From: CAVVYW01 sp963752605
GTDB taxonomy: Bacteria; Actinomycetota; Thermoleophilia; Solirubrobacterales; 70-9
Assembly: GCA_963752605.1 (NCBI GenBank)
Contig: CAVVYW010000005.1
Location: 1,550,001 to 1,614,000 of the forward strand
Direction: 5' to 3'
DNA length: 64,000 nucleotides
Below the pieces are notes generated by a model. It was not told where the DNA came from. It made no database searches and saw only the letters and a list, made by a program, of their open reading frames with translations. The position numbers and the translations under genes are program-made. Positions 8,439 through 17,025 of the stretch are shown in pieces. Numbering within the stretch: the stretch's first letter is position 1; each line of letters begins with the position of its first letter.

Positions 8439-9923
8439 TCATACGGGGAGCTTGTTGGCGCGCTTCTTACAGTTGCGGCGCGCCCTGGCGCTCCTCTTCT
8501 TCTTGCACTTCTTGAGCGCCGCGGCGCGCTGACCCGTCGTCGCCTGGGGAGTGAACCCGGTCGGCGTGCTGCCGCCGCCCCCGGCGGGGGGCGGTGACGG
8601 AGTCACCTCGGTGTAGGTGACGTTCACGGTGGAGCATGCCGAAGGACCAAGAGCCGTGGTGGCCGTGGCCGAGAAGGTCGTGGTCGAGTTGTCCGGGACG
8701 GTCACCGCGAACCCCGGCGGGGCGAAGGTCGATTCGGGTCCTGTAATGACCGACGGCGGAGCGCACGTGCCGTTGTCGTAAAGGGTGACGGTGGACCCTG
8801 TCTCCGCGGTTCCGAACACCTTTGGGTTGTTGTTGTTCGCCGGCGAACCCGGGTCGGTGCCGGTCAGGACCGGCGCCGGCGGCGCGGGGAGCTCGTCGGC
8901 CCCGATGTCGGGAGCCGGGCCCTGATTGCGAGCCTGTCCCTCGAGGTCGAGCTCACCAATGAGCAGCCCGGCTGCGGTGCCGAGGTTGACCGTTCCGGCC
9001 GACGACGCCTGCTGATGGAAGTCGCCGGTCGCGGCGTTGACAAACACCGGGGGCGTGGTCTGATTCGTCAAGGCTCCGGGGTCCGTGATGTCCCCCGGGC
9101 TGGCCTCGGACTCCGTGGCGTAGTTGGAGTGATCCAGCGTCGCGGTTGCGGCGGTGCCGCCTGAGGCCATTTGGGTAAGGACGTCCTCCCCCCCGGTACC
9201 CCCTGCGCCCTTCGCGATCACATTGGTGGCCGTCATGGCAATCGAGCCGCCGTTCGCCGCAAGGACCCTTATCCCAGGGCCTATGGATGTCACCGCCGTG
9301 ACGTGGCGGAGCGTGGCGAAATCCCCCGCGAACGCGGAGCCAACCTGCATGGCGCTCGCGCTGCTTCCGCTGACGCTGGAGTTCCAGCACACGATGTCGC
9401 GAACGGTTGCCCCGTTGGTAAGCCCACACGCCCTCGCGTCATCACCGGACTCGTGGACGCTCACACGCTCGACGGTGCCGCCGACCACGGTGAGCAGGGT
9501 GTTGCTTGCCACCGCCGAGGTGAGATCAACGTCGCGCAGGACGCTCCCCAACCCTACGTAGAAGGAGGCGCCCCCAGCTGCCGTCGAGTTGACGACGGGA
9601 CGGGAGCCCGGGGCGCCGTGGACCGTCAGACCCGTCTTGATGGCGCAGCCGCACGGCTGCACGACCCCGAGCGCAACCGAGCTCGTGAAGGGGCCGCCCA
9701 GCAGGGTGATGTCATCCCCGGAACTGGCCTCGTTGATCGCCACATCGATCGGGCAGGGGTCGAGCGAATCGTCGCAGGGACTTGCCGCGGTGCCACCCGG
9801 GGAGGCGTACCGGTCATCGGCGATCGCCGCGGAGGGGACAAGGCCCATCAGAAGCAGGGCGAGGGCAACTAGGAGAGCGGCGCGAATCCCGCCGCGTCGA
9901 TTGCGTCCTTGCGAGTCGCGCAT
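8439..9923 (-). CDS. Secreted right-handed beta-helix protein with Ig-like domain and KLPV-type basic tail
   Basis: 494 aa from ATG 9923. Signal peptide at residues about 12-36 (hydrophobic LLVALALLLMGLV, ends IADDRY). Residues about 36-330 look like a parallel beta-helix/choice-of-anchor-Q type region: a short helix turn around INEASSGDDITLL, then many short V/T/N/G-rich turns. Residues about 345-445 form an Ig-like/bacterial Big-type domain (GTDPGSPANNN...VFGTAETGSTVTLYDNG). A proline/glycine linker leads to the tail GQRAAALKKC...NKLPV, almost the same as in the proteins at 10-2814 and 30380-32128. Likely a surface protein; carbohydrate binding or cleavage is possible but not shown. Confidence 0.85.
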   Translation of the reverse strand: MRDSQGRNRRGGIRAALLVALALLLMGLVPSAAIADDRYASPGGTAASPCDDSLDPCPIDVAINEASSGDDITLLGGPFTSSVALGVVQPCGCAIKTGLTVHGAPGSRPVVNSTAAGGASFYVGLGSVLRDVDLTSAVASNTLLTVVGGTVERVSVHESGDDARACGLTNGATVRDIVCWNSSVSGSSASAMQVGSAFAGDFATLRHVTAVTSIGPGIRVLAANGGSIAMTATNVIAKGAGGTGGEDVLTQMASGGTAATATLDHSNYATESEASPGDITDPGALTNQTTPPVFVNAATGDFHQQASSAGTVNLGTAAGLLIGELDLEGQARNQGPAPDIGADELPAPPAPVLTGTDPGSPANNNNPKVFGTAETGSTVTLYDNGTCAPPSVITGPESTFAPPGFAVTVPDNSTTTFSATATTALGPSACSTVNVTYTEVTPSPPPAGGGGSTPTGFTPQATTGQRAAALKKCKKKRSARARRNCKKRANKLPV

Positions 9924-9947
9924 AAGGCCGCCTAAGTTAAGCAGCGG

Positions 9948-9966
9948 CGCTCATCAAACGCTTATC
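9948..9966 (-). promoter_or_regulatory. 11-bp-period direct repeat box C
   Basis: Minus-strand sequence GATAAGCG-TTT-GATGAGCG, 24 bp upstream of ATG 9923 of the beta-helix gene and just downstream of tal. The third near-identical copy, which strengthens the case for a shared regulator of exported-protein genes. Confidence 0.55.
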
Positions 9967-9984
9967 GCGCCGTTTTTGGCTGTG

Positions 9985-11061
9985 TTAAGCCGCGAGGCGG
10001 GCGGACTCCGACTCGATCGTCTTCAGGAGCTCCTCCCAGGACTTGACGAAGGCGTCGGCGCCTTCCTTCTGAAGCACCTCACCGAGCGCGTCGGTGTCGA
10101 TCCCCTGATCTCGGTGCACCTGGAACACCTGCTCGGAGTCTCCGCCGTCGGCCGGCATGGGCCCCTTGATCTCGCCGTGGTCGGCGAGGGCGACTAGCGT
10201 CTTGTCGGGCATCGTGTCGATCGTGTCCGGCGCGGCGAAGGCCTCGACGTAGAGCGTGTCCGAGGCATCCGGATCCTTGGTGCCGGTGCTGGCGAAGAGC
10301 AGGCGCTGGACCAACGCGCCCTTGTCGGCGAGGCCCTTCCAGCGGTCGGACTCGAGCAGCTCGAGCCAGGCCTTGTAGGTGGCCTGCCCCACGGCGACGC
10401 CCAGCGTGTTCTTCATCTCGTCCGGCACCTGGTCGTGGACCTTCACGTCCCAGCGGCTGATGAACAGCGAGAGGACGGAGGGCACGTTGGGATCGAGGCC
10501 GTTCGCGATCCGCCGCTCGATCCCCTTCATGTAGGCATCGGCGGCGGCGAGAAGCTGGTCGGTGGAGAGCAGCAGGGTGACGTTGATCGGCACCCCGGCA
10601 TAGATGGACTCCTCGATCGCGGGCAGACCCTCCGGGGTCCCCGGGATCTTGATGAAGACGTTCTCATTGGCGCGCGAGTGGAGATCCGCCGCCTGCTGGA
10701 TGGTCGCGTCGGTGTCGTAGGCGAGCTTGGGCGAGACCTCGAGCGAGACCCAGCCGTCGACGCGATCGGTGTCCTTGTGGACCGGGGCGAACATCTTCGC
10801 GGCCCGGTTCAGGTCGGTCAGGGCCAGCTCGAAGAAGATCTCCTCCGGCTCGAGGCCCTGCTCGCGGAGCTCGGCGATCTGCTCGTCGTATGCGTCTCCG
10901 CCGCTGATCGCCTTGTCGAAGATGGTCGGGTTCGAGGTCTGGCCGGTGACCGAAAGCTCGTCGATGTAGCGCTGCTCCGTGCCGTCGTCGAGCATCGTCC
11001 GCGTGATGTTGTCGATCCAGATGCTCTGGCCCAGCTCCCGCAGTGCGTCGGTGCCCTTCAT
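9985..11061 (-). CDS. tal: Transaldolase
   Basis: 358 aa, typical of the longer actinobacterial/cyanobacterial transaldolase group. It moves a dihydroxyacetone unit from sedoheptulose 7-phosphate to glyceraldehyde 3-phosphate. The Schiff-base lysine lies in NVFIKIPGTPEG, and the family elements SLWLD-like IWIDNITR and TSNPTIFDKAI are present near the N-terminus. Its ATG overlaps the tkt stop by 4 bp, so the two are translated as an operon, tkt first. Confidence 0.96.
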   Translation of the reverse strand: MKGTDALRELGQSIWIDNITRTMLDDGTEQRYIDELSVTGQTSNPTIFDKAISGGDAYDEQIAELREQGLEPEEIFFELALTDLNRAAKMFAPVHKDTDRVDGWVSLEVSPKLAYDTDATIQQAADLHSRANENVFIKIPGTPEGLPAIEESIYAGVPINVTLLLSTDQLLAAADAYMKGIERRIANGLDPNVPSVLSLFISRWDVKVHDQVPDEMKNTLGVAVGQATYKAWLELLESDRWKGLADKGALVQRLLFASTGTKDPDASDTLYVEAFAAPDTIDTMPDKTLVALADHGEIKGPMPADGGDSEQVFQVHRDQGIDTDALGEVLQKEGADAFVKSWEELLKTIESESARLAA

Positions 11062-13122
11062 CGCTTCAAGACCTCCTTTGCCGCCTCGGCCACCCGGTCG
11101 GGGGTGAACCCGAACTTCGTCTGCACGTCCTTCAGCGGCGCCGAGCTGCCGAAGGTGTGCATCCCGATCTTCTCACCCCTGGGACCCACCCAGCGGTCCC
11201 ACCCCAGCGTGGAGGCCTCCTCGACCGAGACCCGTGCCTGGATCGAGGGCGGCAGCACCTCGTCCTTGTAGGCGTCGTCCTGGCGGTCGAACAGCTCCCA
11301 GCAGGGCAGGCTCACCACTCGCGAGCGGACGCCGTCGGAGATCAGCTTCTCGTGCGCAGCCGCCGCCAGAGCCACCTCGCTCCCCGTGGCGATCAGGATC
11401 ACCTCGGGGTCGCCCCCGTCGGGATCGGCCAGCACGTATCCGCCCCGACGCAGCCCTTCGGCGGAGGCGTAGCGGGAGCGGTCGAGGACCGGCACGTCCT
11501 GGCGGGTCAGGACCAGGGCCACAGGCTGGTGATGGCGGTCCAACGCCGCCCGCCACGCCTCGGCGACCTCGTTCGCGTCGCAGGGCCGGATCACGTCGAG
11601 CGCCGGGATCGACCGCAGCGCCGCGAGATGCTCGACCGGCTGGTGGGTCGGCCCGTCCTCGCCGAGGCCGATCGAGTCGTGGGTGAAGAGATGGATCACC
11701 GGCAGCTCCATCAGGGCCGAGAGCCGGATGGACGGCTTGGCGTAGTCGGAGAAGGTCAGGTAGGTGGACCAGAGTGGCCGGAGCTTGCTGAGCGAGAGGC
11801 CGTTGGACATCGCGGCGGACTCGTGCTCGCGGATGCCGAGGTGGAGCTGGCGCCCGGCGCGGTCATCCGGCTGGAAGGAGTCGGCCCCTTCCAGCCCGAC
11901 CGAGGTCGAGCCGGTCAGGTCGGCGGAGCCCGCCAGCAGCCACGGGACCCTTTCGGCGACGGCGTTCTCCACCTGGGTCGACGCCTTGCGGGTGGCCATC
12001 CCCTTTTCGTCCGCGTCGAAAGACGGGATGTCGTTGTCCCAGCCCTCCGGCAGCTCGCGCCGCTGCATCTGGCCGAGCTGCTCGGCCAGCGTCTCGTGCT
12101 CGCGCCCGTAGCTGACCAGCAGGTGCTGCCACTCCCTGTGCAGCTCGCCGCCGCGCTTGCCGATCCCGTCGGCGAAGTGCTCCGGCACGCCGTCGGGGAC
12201 GAGGAACTCGGCGTCCTCGGGCCAGCCGTAGAAGCGCTTGGTCTCCCGCACCTCCTCCTCCCCGAGCGGCTCGCCGTGGACCTCGGCGGTGTCCTGCTTG
12301 TGCGGGGAGCCCCAGCCGATGTGGGAGTCGACGATGATCAGGGTCGGCCGACCCTCCTCCTCGCGGAACGTCTCGAAACCGCGGCTCGAGCAACTCGAGG
12401 TCGTTGGCGTCCCCGACCCTGGTCACGTTCCAGCCGTAGCCGCTGAAGCGATCCGCCACGTCGTCCGAGTAGGTGATCTCGGTGCGGCCGTCGATCGTGA
12501 TGTGGTTGTTGTCGTAGACCCAGCAGAGGTTGTCGAGCTGCTGGTGCCCGGCGAGGGAGGCGGCCTCGCCGGAGACTCCCTCCATCAGGCAGCCGTCGCC
12601 GGCGAAGGCGTAGACGTCGAAGTCGAAAAGCTCGAAGCCCGGTCGGTTGTAGTTGGCGGCGAGCCACTTCGAGGCGACCGCCATCCCGACCGAGGTGGCA
12701 ACGCCCTGGCCGAGCGGACCGGTCGTGGTCTCGACCCCGGATGTCCAGCGGTACTCCGGGTGGCCGGGGCACTTCGAGTCGAGCTGGCGGAATCGCTTGA
12801 TGTCCTCGAGGCTGACCGAGGGGTCGCCCACCACCTCGTAGTCGGGATCGACCGCCTTGACGCCGGCGAGGAAAAGGAGCGAGTAGAGCAGCATCGACGC
12901 GTGACCGTTGGAGAGCACGAAGCGATCGCGGTTCGGCCAGATCGGGTTCTCGGGGTCGAAGCGGAGGAAGCGCTGCCAGAGGACGTAGGCGACCGGCGCC
13001 AGCGCCATCGGCGTCCCCGGGTGCCCCGAGTTCGCCTTCTGGATGGCGTCGATCGAGAGCGTCCGGATGGTGTTGATCGAGAGCTCCTCGATCCCGGCCT
13101 GCTTCTCTGCTGCGACTGCCAT
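11058..13122 (-). CDS. tkt: Transketolase (one-base frameshift near 12384)
   Basis: About 687 aa after correction. Frame one runs from ATG 13122 (MAVAAEKQAG) and has SGHPGTPMALAP, the thiamine diphosphate motif GDGCLMEGVSGEAA and DNNHITIDG. It loses homology after DLELLE. Skipping one base at about 12384 continues perfectly as RGFETFREEEGRPTL and on into the second frame, which holds the pyrimidine-binding domain (HDSIGLGEDGPTHQPVE) and the C-terminal domain to 11058. Both halves are well conserved, so a consensus error is more likely than a dead gene. It is divergent from rpiA and coupled to tal. Confidence 0.93.
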
Positions 13123-13153
13123 GGGCACGATGCTACGGATAGATTGCCCAGCG

Positions 13154-13813
13154 GTGGGCTCGCCCAATCTCGACCAGGAGAAGCAGCTGGCCGCCCGGGC
13201 AGCCGCCGAGCTGGTCGAGGACGGGATGGCGGTCGGCCTGGGCACGGGCTCGACGGTCGCCCATCTGCTGCCGGCGCTGGCGGAGCGGGGCCTGAAGGAG
13301 CTGCGCTGCGTGGCGACCTCGGTGGCGACCGAGGAGCAGGCGCGTGAGCTGGGCATCCCCGTCGAGGACTTCGGGTCGCTGGAGCGCCTCGACATCGCGA
13401 TCGACGGGGCTGACCAGATCGCGCCGGACCGCTGGTTGGTGAAGGGCGGCGGCGGCGCGCACACCCGAGAGAAGATCGTCGCGGTGACCGCCGAGCGGTT
13501 CGTGGTGATCGCCGACTCCTCCAAGACCGTGGAGCGCATCGAAGCCCCGATCCCGCTCGAGCTGCACGCCTACGGCCTGGCCTCGACGCTGGCGCGGCTC
13601 ACCGCCGATCTCGGAGAGGTGACGGAGCGGCCGGACACGCCCCGTAGCCCCGACGGCGGCGTCATCGCCGACTACAAGGGCGAGGTGGGAGACCCCGCCG
13701 AGCTCGCCGCCCGGCTCTCGTCGACGCCCGGGGTCGTGGACCACGGCCTCTTCCCCGCCTCGGTGGTCAGTGACGTCCTCGTGGCCCGGGGCGAGAGCAT
13801 CGAGCCCGGCTGA
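13154..13813 (+). CDS. rpiA: Ribose-5-phosphate isomerase A
   Basis: About 219 aa from GTG 13154, chosen because it matches the usual length and leaves a 31-bp divergent spacer to tkt. ATGs at 13121 and 13130 are in frame, but 13121 would overlap the tkt start. It interconverts ribose 5-phosphate and ribulose 5-phosphate. Signatures: GLGTGSTV (phosphate loop), DIAIDGADQ (catalytic Asp) and KGGGGAHTREK. It sits between tkt/tal and pgl/gnd/zwf, completing most of the pathway. Confidence 0.95.
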   Translation: MGSPNLDQEKQLAARAAAELVEDGMAVGLGTGSTVAHLLPALAERGLKELRCVATSVATEEQARELGIPVEDFGSLERLDIAIDGADQIAPDRWLVKGGGGAHTREKIVAVTAERFVVIADSSKTVERIEAPIPLELHAYGLASTLARLTADLGEVTERPDTPRSPDGGVIADYKGEVGDPAELAARLSSTPGVVDHGLFPASVVSDVLVARGESIEPG

Positions 13814-13818
13814 CCGCC

Positions 13819-14225
13819 GTGGGCGCCCAGCTGGACAAGCTGCGGTCCCTATATGAAGAGTGGGCCCGTGGGGACTTCTCCCGTGAGATCTTCGACCGCG
13901 AGATCCTCAGCCGCACGGTCGGCTGGGTCGACTTCGACGCTGAGATCCGCGGGGCCGACCAGATCCTGTCCACGATGCGGGATGGCTGAGCGCCTGGGAG
14001 AAACCGCTGCGACTCGAAGCGGACGAGTTCATCGAGTCCGGCGACCGGATCCTGGTGCTGGTGCGGTGGCGCGGCCGCGGCAGGGGGAGCGGCGTTGGGA
14101 TGGAGGCCGAGGGCGCACACCTGTGGACCATCCGGGACGGCCGCGTGGTGAGCTGGGACGTCTACCGCGATCGCGACGAAGCGCGGGCGGCACTCGGCCG
14201 GGCCGACCGGGGCGGCCACACCTAG
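13819..14225 (+). pseudogene. SnoaL-like (NTF2-fold) protein gene broken by a one-base deletion near 13982
   Basis: GTG 13819 opens a frame of 56 codons (VGAQLDKLRSLYEEWARGD...) that stops at 13987-13989. Adding one base after 13982 restores a continuous reading (STMRE-WLSAWEKPLRLEADEF...) to TAG 14223-14225, about 135 aa. The restored product has the SnoaL-like layout: an N-terminal helix, a central DFDAEIRGADQIL-type segment, and a beta-sheet end with GAHLWTIRDGRVVSWDVYRD. Three intact relatives occur in this window (32382, 33091, 59002). It is 5 bp downstream of rpiA. Either a recent pseudogene or a consensus error. Confidence 0.7.
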
Positions 14226-14234
14226 TATCCGAGC

Positions 14235-15308
14235 GTGGGGTACCGGCTCAGGGTTCGGATCGTTCCGCTGACCGTCGCGATCGCGGCGGTTCTATCGCTG
14301 GGCGGCGCCTCACTGAGCGCCGCCTCGACCGGGTCGGAGGTGGTCGACCACGCACAGCAGCGCTCCCCGGCCGCGATCAGCGACTACTGGACCCCGGAGC
14401 GGATGCGCGAGGCGGTACCGCTCTCGGGGCCGAAGCAGGCGGCGGCACTGGTGGACGGAGCCGAGGCGGCGGACTTCCGCGCCGCGCCCACGGACCAGGA
14501 GACCTTCCCCGGCGCCGACACCCTCTATCCGCAGCGCGTCCACGGAAAGCTCTTCCTGACGATCGGCAGCCAGATGGCGAGCTGCTCGGCGACGGTGGTC
14601 ACCTCGTTCAGCCACGACGTGATCCTCACCGCGGGACATTGCCTCGCGAACGCGGGGCCGGCGATAGGGCAGACCACCTTCTCCCAGAACGTCGCCTTCG
14701 CCCCCGGCTACCGCGACGGGGCGGCGCCGTTCGGCACGTATCCCGCCACCAGTGTCCAGACCCCTGGGATCTGGGCATTGGAGGGCGACATCTCGTTCGA
14801 CGTCGGGGCCGCCAAGCTCGCCTCGCCGAGCGGGGTTCCGATCCAGGACCAGCTCGGCTCTCTGGGCGTGAGCTTCAACCGCCCGAGCTTCAACGGCCAG
14901 GTCTTCGGGATCTACGGGTATCCCGCGGAGCCGGCTGAGTTCTACAACGGAATGCGCCTGATCTACTGCTCGTCTCCGTTCCTCGGCTTGGAGAGGGGCA
15001 CCGGCGGGATCATGGCCGGCCCGTGCCGCCAGCAGCAGGGCTCGAGCGGCGGCGGCTGGGTGATCGGCAACGGCCTGGTGAACTCGGTAGTGAGCCACGG
15101 CGGCTGCCCGGTTCCGAGCACCCTCTGCACCACCACGGTGGGGACCTACCTGGGCGACCTCGCGTTCGAGACCTACGCCGCCGCCGGCGGCGGCATACCG
15201 GGCAAGCTCAAGAAGCGGATCAAGAACTGCATCAAGAAGAACAAGAAGTTCAAGAAGGAACAGCGCTGTCTGAACAAGATCGAGACCTTCCAGCCGGTCG
15301 CCCTTTAG
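14235..15308 (+). CDS. Secreted trypsin-like serine protease with Lys/Cys-rich C-terminus
   Basis: 357 aa from GTG 14235. An N-terminal signal peptide (VPLTVAIAAVLSLGGASLSA) predicts secretion. The chymotrypsin-fold triad is visible: His135 in LTAGHC, Asp189 in FDVGAAKL, and Ser271 in GSSGGGW. A propeptide-like stretch lies between the signal and about residue 95. The last 35 residues are strongly basic with two cysteines 12 residues apart (NCIKK...QRCLNK), a variant of the basic two-Cys tails on other exported proteins here. It is convergent with pgl, with no spacer. Confidence 0.88.
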   Translation: MGYRLRVRIVPLTVAIAAVLSLGGASLSAASTGSEVVDHAQQRSPAAISDYWTPERMREAVPLSGPKQAAALVDGAEAADFRAAPTDQETFPGADTLYPQRVHGKLFLTIGSQMASCSATVVTSFSHDVILTAGHCLANAGPAIGQTTFSQNVAFAPGYRDGAAPFGTYPATSVQTPGIWALEGDISFDVGAAKLASPSGVPIQDQLGSLGVSFNRPSFNGQVFGIYGYPAEPAEFYNGMRLIYCSSPFLGLERGTGGIMAGPCRQQQGSSGGGWVIGNGLVNSVVSHGGCPVPSTLCTTTVGTYLGDLAFETYAAAGGGIPGKLKKRIKNCIKKNKKFKKEQRCLNKIETFQPVAL

Positions 15309-15959
15309 CTAGGGCGCGGCCGCTTCGTCGGCGAGGATCAGCGAATCGCCGCCCGGCTCGACCCGGCCCGCCGGGATCGAGGGATCCCGGGCCAGGAGCT
15401 TGGCGAGCGGCTCTCGCTTCTCGGCGCCGGTGATGACCCAGAGCAGGCGTCGTGTCCGCCCCAGTTCAGTCAGCGTGAGGGTCATCCGGCGGGTGCCCTG
15501 GTACTCGCCCGCGGTGACGGCGACCCGCCGGTCGGTGACCTCGAGCACCGGATCGCCCGGCAACAGGGAGGCCGTGTGCCCGTCGGGGCCGAGGCCAAGG
15601 TGCGCCAGATCGAGTGCGTCGGGGAGGGACTCCGCGTAGCGCTCCGCCGCGGCCTCGGGGTCGTCGTCGGTCACCGGCATCGGCCGGAGGCTTCCCTGGG
15701 CCCCGATCGAGAGGCTCACGATCAGGTGGGTGAGGTTGCGCTCATCCGAGCCGGCGGGAGCGATCCGCTCGTCCACCTGGAAGATCTCCGTCTCGGTCCA
15801 GTCGATCTCGTGGTCCTCGAGCTGCGAGTACATCTCCCAGGGGTCCCTGCCCCCGCTGGCGCCCATCGCGAAATGGCCGCGCTCCGCGACCGACGCCCGG
15901 GCTGCCTCGGCGATCAGCTCCGCGCCCCGTCGGTGGACCGCCCCCGGGTCGGTCAGCAC
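15309..15959 (-). CDS. pgl: 6-phosphogluconolactonase
   Basis: About 216 aa, DevB/SOL family. It hydrolyses 6-phosphogluconolactone to 6-phosphogluconate, the second step of the oxidative pentose phosphate pathway. Motifs: FAMGASGGRDPWEMY (sugar-phosphate loop, in place of the usual SGGSTP), FQVDERIAPAGSDERN and LGLGPDGHTASLLPG. GTG 15959 is used; the family N-terminus would begin a few residues earlier, so the true start may overlap gnd. It lies 14 bp downstream of gnd. Confidence 0.93.
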   Translation of the reverse strand: MLTDPGAVHRRGAELIAEAARASVAERGHFAMGASGGRDPWEMYSQLEDHEIDWTETEIFQVDERIAPAGSDERNLTHLIVSLSIGAQGSLRPMPVTDDDPEAAAERYAESLPDALDLAHLGLGPDGHTASLLPGDPVLEVTDRRVAVTAGEYQGTRRMTLTLTELGRTRRLLWVITGAEKREPLAKLLARDPSIPAGRVEPGGDSLILADEAAAP

Positions 15960-15973
15960 CTCGAGCCGGTGGC

Positions 15974-16993
15974 TCAGCCCTTCTTCTCCTCGTGCCCGCC
16001 GAACTGCTTGCGCATCGCCGAGAGAACCTTGTCGGCGAAGTCGTCCAGGTCGCGAGAGGCGAAGCGGGAGTAGAGCGCCTCCGTCAGGACCGGCGCCGGC
16101 ACTCCCTCCTCGATCGCCGCGATCGAGGTCCAGCGGCCCTCACCGGAATCGGAGACTCGGCCCTCGTACTCGGCGAGGTCGGGTGACTCCTGAAGCGCGG
16201 ACGCCGCCAGATCGAGGAGCCAGGAGCCGATCACGCTCCCGCGACGCCACACCTCCGCGACCGCCGGAATGTCCAGGTCGTACTGGTAGTACTCGGGATG
16301 CTCGAGCGGCGCCGTCTCGGCGTCGGCCTCCCGCCGGGTCTTCCCCGCGTCGGCGTTCTTGAGGACGTTCAGCCCCTCGGCGTACGCGGCCATCACCCCG
16401 TACTCGATCCCGTTGTGGACCATCTTCACGAAGTGGCCCGCCCCGGCTGGCCCGCAGTGCAGGTACCCGTGCTCGGCGCTGCTCGGCTTCCCCTTGCGCC
16501 CCGGCGTGCGCTCGGCTGCGTCGACGCCCGGGGCGAGCGTCGCGAAGATCGGGTCGAGCCGCTTCACCGCCTGATCGGGGCCGCCGATCATCAGGCAGTA
16601 GCCCCGGTCCAGCCCGAACACCCCGCCGCTGGTCCCGCAGTCGATGTAGTCGATCCCTCGCTCTCCGAGCGTGGCGGCGCGCCGCATGTCGTCGCGGTAG
16701 TAGGTGTTGCCGCCGTCGATGATCGCGTCGCCCTTCTCCAGGTACTCGGCGACGTCGGCGACCGTCTTCTCGGTGATCTCGCCGGCCGGCACCATCACCC
16801 AGACCGAGCGAGGGGCCTTCAGCTTCGAGGCCATCTCCTCCAGGGACGAGGCGCCCTCCGAACCCTCGCCCTCCAGCTCCTGGATCACGTCCGGGTTCAC
16901 GTCGTAGACGACGCAGTCGTGTCCGTCCCGCATCAGGCGGCGAACGATGTTCGCGCCCATCCGGCCGAGGCCGACCATTCCGAGCTGGGCCAT
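15974..16993 (-). CDS. gnd: 6-phosphogluconate dehydrogenase (decarboxylating), short form
   Basis: About 339 aa from ATG 16993 (MAQLGMVGLGRMG). The short GndA/YqeC-type enzyme, usually NAD-linked, oxidises 6-phosphogluconate to ribulose 5-phosphate and CO2. Visible are the Rossmann motif GLGRMGANI, the substrate segment IDCGTSGGVFGLDRG, and the catalytic lysine region GHFVKMVHNGIEY. It is divergent from zwf with a 32-bp spacer and upstream of pgl, so all three oxidative-branch genes are adjacent. Confidence 0.95.
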   Translation of the reverse strand: MAQLGMVGLGRMGANIVRRLMRDGHDCVVYDVNPDVIQELEGEGSEGASSLEEMASKLKAPRSVWVMVPAGEITEKTVADVAEYLEKGDAIIDGGNTYYRDDMRRAATLGERGIDYIDCGTSGGVFGLDRGYCLMIGGPDQAVKRLDPIFATLAPGVDAAERTPGRKGKPSSAEHGYLHCGPAGAGHFVKMVHNGIEYGVMAAYAEGLNVLKNADAGKTRREADAETAPLEHPEYYQYDLDIPAVAEVWRRGSVIGSWLLDLAASALQESPDLAEYEGRVSDSGEGRWTSIAAIEEGVPAPVLTEALYSRFASRDLDDFADKVLSAMRKQFGGHEEKKG

Positions 16994-17025
16994 GGGGCGC
17001 ATCCTAAGCGCGATAGTTTCCGCGG

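Noticed and set aside
13043..13153. Upstream ATG starts for rpiA (13043, 13121)
   Set aside because: They lie over the tkt 5' end, and the added residues have no family similarity; GTG 13154 fits length and spacing better.
11043..13347. Large plus-strand open frames across tkt
   Set aside because: Antisense shadows; the minus strand has clear transketolase motifs on both sides of the frameshift.
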